Positions 58,342 through 64,000 of a stretch of DNA of 64,000 bases are shown in pieces; the first letter of the stretch is position 1, and every line of letters starts with the position of its first letter. The notes under the pieces were generated by a model. That model was not told the origin of the DNA and made no database searches. It saw only the letters and a list, made by a program, of their open reading frames with translations. A program made the position numbers and the translations under genes. The DNA lies in the NCBI RefSeq assembly GCF_900106945.1, contig NZ_FNNE01000013.1, positions 1 to 64,000 on the forward strand, written 5' to 3'. Source of the DNA: Marinobacter mobilis (GTDB taxonomy: Bacteria; Pseudomonadota; Gammaproteobacteria; Pseudomonadales; Oleiphilaceae).

Positions 58342-59823
58342 ATGTCTGATACTGCTGTGCAGCAATCCGCTGCCTCCGAATCCGTAACCGAAGGATCTCT
58401 GCTCGACCAGGTGATGGCCAACAGCCGTATGGCTCCAGCCGATGAAGGCTATGACGTCGCCCGCCGGGGTGTTGCCACGTTCATCGCCAACCTGCTGAAG
58501 AGCGACGAAAAAGGCCAGCCGGTCAACAAGGCGCTGGTGGACCAGATGGTGGTTGAGCTTGACCGCAAGATCAGCGCCCAGATGGATGAGGTGCTGCACG
58601 CGCCCAAGCTGCAGGAACTGGAGTCATCCTGGCGCGGCCTGAAACTGATGGTTGACCGCACCGACTTCCGTGAGAACATCAAGGTGGACATCCTGCACGC
58701 CACCAAGGAAGAGTTGCTGGAAGACTTCGAATTCGCGCCCGACGTCACCCAGACCGGTTTTTACAAGCACGTATACTCCACCGAGTACGGCCAGTTTGGT
58801 GGCGAGCCGGTGGGTGCCGTGGTGGGCAACTACGCTTTCAGCCCCTCATCCCCGGACATGAAGTTGCTGCAGTTTGTGTCGTCGGTTGGCGCCATGGCCC
58901 ATGCCCCGTTCCTGTCGTCTGTGGCACCGTCCTTTTTCGGGGTCGACAGCTATCAGGAACTGCCGGCCATCAAGGAGCTGAAGGCGGTGTTCGAAGGCCC
59001 CCGGTATGCCAAGTGGCGCTCCCTGCGGGAGTCGGAAGACGCCCGTTACCTGGGCCTGACCGCGCCGCGCTTCCTGCTGCGTACGCCCTACGATCCTTCC
59101 GAGAACCCGGTGCGTAGCTTCAATTACAAGGAAGATGTCAGCGCTGACCACGAGCACTACCTGTGGGGCAACACCGCCTACCTGCTGGCGACCCGCCTGA
59201 CTGAAAGCTTCGCCAAGTATCGCTGGTGCCCCAACATCATCGGACCGCAGAGCGGTGGTGCAGTAGAAGACCTGCCGGTGCACCTGTTCGAGTCCTTTGG
59301 CCAGCTCGAAGCCAAGATTCCCACCGAAGTGCTGATCACCGACCGCCGTGAGTATGAAATGGCGGACGAGGGCTTTATTGCCCTGACCATGCGTAAGGGG
59401 AGTGATAACGCCGCTTTCTTCTCCGCCAACTCGGTGCAGAAGCCCAAGCAGTTCCCGAACACCAAGGAAGGCAAAGAAGCGGAAACCAACTACAAGTTGG
59501 GCACCCAGTTGCCCTACATGATGATCGTGAACCGCCTGGCCCACTACATCAAGGTGCTCCAGCGCGAGCAGATTGGCTCCTGGAAGGAGCGTCAGGATCT
59601 TGAGCGGGAACTGAACACCTGGATCCGCCAGTATGTGGCCGACCAGGAAAACCCGCCTGCGGATGTTCGAAGCCGTCGCCCACTGCGGGCCGCCAAGGTC
59701 ATCGTCTCTGACGTGGAAGGCGATCCGGGCTGGTACCAGGTGTCGCTGGCGGTACGTCCGCACTTCAAGTACATGGGAGCCAACTTCGAGCTGTCATTGG
59801 TCGGTCGTCTCGACAAGGAGTAA
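58342..59823 (+). CDS. tssC: type VI secretion sheath large subunit TssC
   Basis: A 493-residue sheath protein (VipB family). Typical segments are LQELESSWRGLKLMVDRTDF, GQFGGEPVGAVVGNYAFS, APFLSSVAPSFFGVDSYQEL, APRFLLRTPYDPSENPVRSF and HYIKVLQREQIGSWKERQDL. It makes the outer sheath together with TssB and carries the ClpV-recycled surface. The start follows AAAGGGATG. The 76-bp gap from tssB holds a hairpin, and tssE follows after 3 bp. Confidence 0.96.
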   Translation: MSDTAVQQSAASESVTEGSLLDQVMANSRMAPADEGYDVARRGVATFIANLLKSDEKGQPVNKALVDQMVVELDRKISAQMDEVLHAPKLQELESSWRGLKLMVDRTDFRENIKVDILHATKEELLEDFEFAPDVTQTGFYKHVYSTEYGQFGGEPVGAVVGNYAFSPSSPDMKLLQFVSSVGAMAHAPFLSSVAPSFFGVDSYQELPAIKELKAVFEGPRYAKWRSLRESEDARYLGLTAPRFLLRTPYDPSENPVRSFNYKEDVSADHEHYLWGNTAYLLATRLTESFAKYRWCPNIIGPQSGGAVEDLPVHLFESFGQLEAKIPTEVLITDRREYEMADEGFIALTMRKGSDNAAFFSANSVQKPKQFPNTKEGKEAETNYKLGTQLPYMMIVNRLAHYIKVLQREQIGSWKERQDLERELNTWIRQYVADQENPPADVRSRRPLRAAKVIVSDVEGDPGWYQVSLAVRPHFKYMGANFELSLVGRLDKE

Positions 59824-59826
59824 ACC

Positions 59827-60264
59827 ATGGCCAGGGACGCCGGGGAAGGTGTTCAGGTCATGGGCGGCAGCCTGTTCGAACGTCTCGAACGGGCCGCCGA
59901 TCCTGCCGGGCAGGGCATGGGGGAAGTGGCCCATGTGGTCGAATCCATCAAGCGCCACCTGGTGCGGCTGCTGAATGCCCATCCGGGCAACAGCGCCAGT
60001 GCACCGGACTTGGGCTTGCTGGATTTCAACGACGCTACCCTGGGTACCCACGACCTGAATATCCAGATCCGCAGCGCGATCCGCCAGTGCATTGAACGCT
60101 TCGAGCCCCGGGTAAACCGGGTCGATGTGGTTGCTTTGCCGCAAGGGCCGGATCCACTGCAGCTGCGGTTCCAGGTGACGGTGTACCTGCGCGTGGGCTC
60201 CGCTGACGATAAGACCACCATTGACCTGCTGTTGGACGACAAACGCTATTATCGCGTGGTGTAA
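59827..60264 (+). CDS. tssE: type VI secretion baseplate protein TssE
   Basis: A 145-residue gp25-like baseplate wedge protein. GSLFERLERA at the start, VESIKRHLVRLLNAHPGNSA in the middle (the usual LLNTRxG turn reads LLNAHPG), then LGLLDFNDATLGTHDLNIQI and RVNRVDVVAL. It anchors the sheath to the baseplate as lysozyme-related gp25 does in phage T4. It sits between tssC (3 bp) and tssF (4 bp). Confidence 0.92.
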   Translation: MARDAGEGVQVMGGSLFERLERAADPAGQGMGEVAHVVESIKRHLVRLLNAHPGNSASAPDLGLLDFNDATLGTHDLNIQIRSAIRQCIERFEPRVNRVDVVALPQGPDPLQLRFQVTVYLRVGSADDKTTIDLLLDDKRYYRVV

Positions 60265-60268
60265 CGTC

Positions 60269-62041
60269 GTGAAGTTAAACAGATTCTATCGGGATGAACT
60301 GAGCTTCCTCCGGCTTCAGGGACGGGAGTTTGCCGAGGCCCACCCACAGTTGAGCCGGTTCCTGTCGGAGCAGAGTACGGATCCGGATGTGGAACGGTTG
60401 CTGGAGGGTTTTGCCTTCCTGACCGGCAAGCTGCGGGAGAAGGTCGAGGACGAGTTCCCGGAAATCACCCACTCGCTGCTGAACATGCTGTGGCCCAACT
60501 ACCTGCGGCCGGTGCCGAGTTGCACCATCATGCGGTTTGATCCGCAGCTCCATGCCATCAGCGAACGCCAGGGTGTCGCGCGCCACACTGAGGTTCGTAG
60601 CCGTCCGGTGGGGGATCACCAGCGCCAGGTGCAGTGCCGGTTTCGTACCTGCCGTGATGTCGAGGTGTTTCCGCTGACGCTGGCCGAGGCCCGTGCCGAG
60701 CACACCCGTGAAATGTCGGTGGTGACTCTGGCGCTGGCATTGCACACCGACCAGCCGCTGTCCCAGCTGGGGCTGGAACGGTTGCGGTTCTTTCTGGGGG
60801 GCGACAGTCATGTGGCTGAGACGCTGTATCTGTGGCTCAACCATTACCTGCAGGGCATGGAGTTGGTGGTGGGCGACCAGGTGATTAACCTGCCGGTCAG
60901 CGGACTCACCGCGGTGGGGTTTGCCGAAGACGAAGCGCTGTTGCCATACCCCAAGAATGCCTATCCGGGTTATCGGATTCTCCAGGAGTACCTGAGTTTT
61001 CCGGACGCGTTTCGCTTTGTCGACGTGGCCGGCCTGAAGGGGCGACTGCCAACGGCGCAGGTGGATGAGATCAGCCTGCGTTTTCGCTTTAGCCGGCTGT
61101 TGCCGCCGGAAGCCAAGATCCATAACGACAGCTTCCAGCTCTATTGCACCCCGGCCATTAACCTGTTCAGCCACGAAGCCGATCCGGTGGATCTCAATGG
61201 CCGCCAGACCGAGTACCGGATTTCACCGTCCAGCCGTTCGCCGGAGCACTACGAAGTGTTCAGTGTCGATCAGGTGGAAGGCTGGCTGGAGGGCCGCTCC
61301 GGGCGAGGGGAACGACGCCTCTATACGGCCTTTGAAAGTTTCCAGCACGAGGTGGAACGGGAACATGGGCGTACCGCGTTGTATTACCGGAGCCGGGTTC
61401 GTGAGAGCGTCCGCGGGGATGGTTTCGATCATTACATTGCGTTTGTTCGCGGCGATGAGTCGGAATGCCTCAGCCGTCAGGAAGCCGTGTCGCTGACCCT
61501 GACCTGCAGCAACCGCCAGTTACCGGAGCAGCTGGCAGTGGGCGAGATTTGCATGGCGTCGGAAAGCACACCGGCGTTTGCCACCTTCAGCAACGTGACC
61601 CGGCCCTCGAGGTCATTACGGCCATCGCTGGATGGCAGCCTGTTGTGGACGTTGATCTCCAACCTGTCCCTGAATTACCTGTCACTGCTGGATGAAGACG
61701 CTTTACGCACGGTACTGCGGGTCTATGACTTCCGGGCGCTGGCCGATCGCCAGGCCGAGCGGATCTCACAAAAACGGCTGGCGGGTATTCGTGGCATCGA
61801 GACCAAACCGGTGGACAGGATGGTCCGTGGATTGCCGGTGAGAGGGATCCAGTCGGTGCTGGAGCTGGACCAGCAGGCGTTCGCCAGTGAAGGCGACCTG
61901 TACCTGTTTGGCACCGTGCTGAGCCGGTTCTTTTCCCTGTATGCCAGCATCAATGCGTTTCACCACCTGGACGTGGTGAATACCGATAACCAGGAACGGT
62001 ACACATGGACGTTACAGCAAGGGCAGCAGCCGCTGATGTAG
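60269..62041 (+). CDS. tssF: type VI secretion baseplate protein TssF
   Basis: A 590-residue baseplate protein. The N-terminus FYRDELSFLRLQGREFAEAH and LLEGFAFLTGKLREKVEDEFPEITHSLLNMLWPNYLRPVPS are strongly conserved in the family; QEYLSFPDAFRFVDVAGL, SPSSRSPEHYEVFSVDQVEG and LFGTVLSRFFSLYASINAFH follow. With TssG, TssE and TssK it forms the wedge around VgrG. It starts with GTG at 60269, 4 bp after tssE, and overlaps tssG by 37 bp. Confidence 0.94.
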   Translation: MKLNRFYRDELSFLRLQGREFAEAHPQLSRFLSEQSTDPDVERLLEGFAFLTGKLREKVEDEFPEITHSLLNMLWPNYLRPVPSCTIMRFDPQLHAISERQGVARHTEVRSRPVGDHQRQVQCRFRTCRDVEVFPLTLAEARAEHTREMSVVTLALALHTDQPLSQLGLERLRFFLGGDSHVAETLYLWLNHYLQGMELVVGDQVINLPVSGLTAVGFAEDEALLPYPKNAYPGYRILQEYLSFPDAFRFVDVAGLKGRLPTAQVDEISLRFRFSRLLPPEAKIHNDSFQLYCTPAINLFSHEADPVDLNGRQTEYRISPSSRSPEHYEVFSVDQVEGWLEGRSGRGERRLYTAFESFQHEVEREHGRTALYYRSRVRESVRGDGFDHYIAFVRGDESECLSRQEAVSLTLTCSNRQLPEQLAVGEICMASESTPAFATFSNVTRPSRSLRPSLDGSLLWTLISNLSLNYLSLLDEDALRTVLRVYDFRALADRQAERISQKRLAGIRGIETKPVDRMVRGLPVRGIQSVLELDQQAFASEGDLYLFGTVLSRFFSLYASINAFHHLDVVNTDNQERYTWTLQQGQQPLM

Positions 62042-63021
62042 CCGAACTGCAGCCCGTTCTGGGCAATGCTCGGCGTTACAGCTTTTTCCAGCTGGTGGAC
62101 CTGATCCACCGGCACCATGGCGATGATCTGGAGCGCGGCGTGGACCAGCGTCCCAGTCAGGAGCGTATCCGCTTCTCCGCCTCCGCCGGGCTGGGTTTTC
62201 CTGGCAGTGATGTGGTGTCGGCGTTATCGCCGGAGCACGAACACGCGCCCTACCAGATGGAAGTGAGCTTCCTTGGTCTGCATGGATCGCAGTCGCCATT
62301 GCCGGGTTACTACCTGGAAGATCTGGCCTGGGAGGCGGGCCAGCAGACCGGCATCCGTCGCCATTTCCTGGACTTCTTCAATCACCGCCTGCTGACCCTG
62401 TTCCATCGCAGTTGGCGCAAGTATCGCTACTACGTCCGCTACCAGCCGGGCGCCAGTGATGGCTTTTCCGACCACATTTTTGCGTTGGTGGGACTGGGTG
62501 ACCGTCATTTGCGCGGTGAAACCCCGGTGCCCTGGTCGAAGATGCTGGCCTACGCCGGGTTGATGGCCGGGCGCAGCCGGTCTCCCGATGTGGTGAGTGG
62601 CATCGTGGCCCATTGTTTCGACCTGGAACGGGTGGACATCGAGCAGTGGGTGCTGCGCAAGGTTGCTATTCCCCGTGACCAGCAGACCGCGCTCGGCCGC
62701 AGCAACGCCAGCCTGGGTGTGGATACCCTGGCGGGGAGGTCGGTGCGGGATCGCAGTGGCAAATTTGTGCTGCGGTTGCAGGATCTCAGCAAGGAACGCT
62801 TTGCCGATTTTCTGCCCAACGGCCGCGATCACCAGCGTCTGGTGAAGCTGGTGGAATTCTGCACCCGCGACCAGCTGGCCTATGACCTGGAACTGGTCAT
62901 GCGTAACCAGGACGTGCGACCGATGAAACTCGGGCAGGAGATGCGTCTGGGCTGGAACTCCTTTGTGGAACCGGACAAAGCGCGGGAAACGCCCGCAGTG
63001 CGGATCCAGATTCGACGATAA
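62005..63021 (+). CDS. tssG: type VI secretion baseplate protein TssG
   Basis: A 338-residue baseplate protein. Hallmarks are YSFFQLVDLIHRHHGDD, RIRFSASAGLGFPGSDV, SFLGLHGSQSPLPGYYLEDL, FLDFFNHRLLTLFHRSWRKY and LARNALDR-type C-terminal strands. It partners TssF in the wedge complex. The start at 62005 lies inside the tssF 3' end, a long overlap of 37 bp that implies coupled translation and stoichiometric production. Confidence 0.93.
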   Translation: MDVTARAAAADVAELQPVLGNARRYSFFQLVDLIHRHHGDDLERGVDQRPSQERIRFSASAGLGFPGSDVVSALSPEHEHAPYQMEVSFLGLHGSQSPLPGYYLEDLAWEAGQQTGIRRHFLDFFNHRLLTLFHRSWRKYRYYVRYQPGASDGFSDHIFALVGLGDRHLRGETPVPWSKMLAYAGLMAGRSRSPDVVSGIVAHCFDLERVDIEQWVLRKVAIPRDQQTALGRSNASLGVDTLAGRSVRDRSGKFVLRLQDLSKERFADFLPNGRDHQRLVKLVEFCTRDQLAYDLELVMRNQDVRPMKLGQEMRLGWNSFVEPDKARETPAVRIQIRR

Positions 63022-63049
63022 CGGCCATACCAGGCAGGGACAGGCAACC

Positions 63050-64000
63050 ATGGCAGAGACAGCAGCAACCAACTTACGGCTCATCATCGCTAATTCGGCG
63101 GCGGTGGCCAGTGGGGTCGGCAGTGACTACCTGTTCACACCCCGGGGTGGCTCGATCGGCACCGCACCCAGTGACAGCTGGCAGCTGTCGGGGCACCGCA
63201 CCGGAGCGATGGCCGGTCATGCCGAGATTCGCTTTATCGATGGCGGGTATTGCCTGATTGATCGCAGCGGCCGTACCTACATTAACAGCGCCAGCCAGCC
63301 GGTTGGTCGCGGTCGGCGGGCACGGCTGACCAGCGGTGATGTGATCAGTATTGGCCGCTACCAGCTCAAGGCCGAGCTGGTCACCGGACCTGCCATCGAG
63401 ATGCCGGCACTGGATGCCTCCGCCGGTATGGGTGAATCGCTGGTGGATGGCCCGGAAGGTGCGCTGCGCCGGCCATTGTCTGCCAACGAGTCTGGTGGCG
63501 AGTTTGGAGGGGCAGGACGCGAGCCCCTGTCGGGCCTGCCGTCGGCCCCGGCCCAAACGGTCAGCGATGACCCCCTGGCCGGCCTGACGCGTGGGGATGA
63601 GCCCGCGTCAGCAGGGTCGCCGGAGGGCGGCACCATGCTCGCCCACCAGGCCAGCTGGTTTGCCGATGCCAGCCCGGTGACGGATGAGTACCGGGATAAC
63701 CGTGATGTCGCGCTGGGCCTGCCGGTAACCCCGCAACAATTGAACAGGAATGACAGGATGTCAGAGCCAACACCGGGCAATGAGCCCACCACGACGGATA
63801 GCCTGGCTGATGCCAGTCGCCAGCACATCAGCGGTGCGCCGTTGCTGAAAGGCATGGCCGCCGAGCTGAGTTTTGCCGACAGCGACGAGATGAGGCTGTT
63901 TCTGGAAGAGGCCGGAGCCACCCTGAAAGCCACCATCAACGGGCTGTTGTCCCTGCACCAGCAGGAAGACCGCCGTCACCGTGCTTTGCGTACGCGACTG
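63050..64000 (+). CDS. FHA-domain protein of the type VI secretion operon (TagH-like), partial
   Basis: An open frame starts at ATG 63050 and is still open at the window end (317 codons seen). The first 105 residues form an FHA phosphopeptide-binding fold: GGSIGTAPSDSWQL (the usual GRxxx position reads GTAPS), MAGHAEIRFIDGGYCLIDRS and VISIGRYQLKAEL. A Gly/Ser/Pro/Ala-rich linker follows, and from about residue 255 a domain like the C-terminal TagH region (ELSFADSDEMRLFLEEAGAT). FHA proteins in these operons can link to threonine-kinase control of the apparatus. It lies 28 bp after tssG. Confidence 0.85.
   Translation, partial: MAETAATNLRLIIANSAAVASGVGSDYLFTPRGGSIGTAPSDSWQLSGHRTGAMAGHAEIRFIDGGYCLIDRSGRTYINSASQPVGRGRRARLTSGDVISIGRYQLKAELVTGPAIEMPALDASAGMGESLVDGPEGALRRPLSANESGGEFGGAGREPLSGLPSAPAQTVSDDPLAGLTRGDEPASAGSPEGGTMLAHQASWFADASPVTDEYRDNRDVALGLPVTPQQLNRNDRMSEPTPGNEPTTTDSLADASRQHISGAPLLKGMAAELSFADSDEMRLFLEEAGATLKATINGLLSLHQQEDRRHRALRTRL

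Overview
The window looks like chromosomal DNA of a GC-rich marine gammaproteobacterium close to Marinobacter/Pseudomonas. The main reason is gene order: pilGHIJK-chpABC diverges from gshB-tonB-yqgE-ruvX-pyrR-pyrB-pyrC', the arrangement I know from Pseudomonas aeruginosa. The runs yrfG-hslR-hslO-pckA and rsmD/ftsY-ftsE-ftsX-rpoH are also typical gammaproteobacterial synteny. Genus assignment is inference from recall. I saw no tRNA, rRNA, insertion sequence or CRISPR array.

Layout. 0.1-5.2 kb: an alpha/beta hydrolase, a membrane diguanylate cyclase, a patatin-like lipase, a double CDGSH iron-sulfur protein and a membrane PAS sensor without an output domain. 5.3-7.4 kb: a zinc uptake operon zur-znuC-znuB with a probable Zur box, but no znuA. 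7.4-21.6 kb: the complete Pil-Chp chemosensory operon that controls type IV pilus twitching, dominated by a giant ChpA of about 2741 residues. 22.0-27.7 kb: gshB, a TonB-like protein, yqgE, ruvX and pyrimidine genes ending in a dihydroorotase-like subunit whose metal ligands are lost. 28-32.7 kb: an unusual TRAP-type transport set (a solute-binding protein, a TatT-like lipoprotein and a fused DctQM permease) interrupted by an HU gene on the other strand. 32.9-38.1 kb: pckA, hslO, hslR, yrfG, a small secreted protein and mutM. 38.4-44.3 kb: desA, rsmD, ftsY, ftsE, ftsX, and rpoH behind a good sigma-E-type promoter. 44.4-49.5 kb: a tartronate-semialdehyde-reductase-type enzyme with hydroxypyruvate isomerase, a two-component pair, a small helical protein, a possible small RNA and greB.

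49.5-55.5 kb is the most unusual segment. It is a compact unit of an alpha/beta hydrolase, a MarR regulator, an MmpL-type RND permease fused in frame to a LolA-like periplasmic lipid-carrier domain, and an outer-membrane beta-barrel protein. Four near-identical 16-bp palindromes (consensus AAGTGTATATACACTT) lie only in front of these genes, which defines a local MarR regulon. I infer a trans-envelope route for a hydrophobic compound; the substrate is unknown.

55.5-57.5 kb holds orphan genes: a secreted hypothetical protein, a stand-alone integrase SAM-like domain, an acyl-CoA-binding protein and a hotdog-fold DUF4442 protein. From 57.8 kb a type VI secretion operon begins (tssB, tssC, tssE, tssF, tssG and an FHA gene) and runs off the end of the window.
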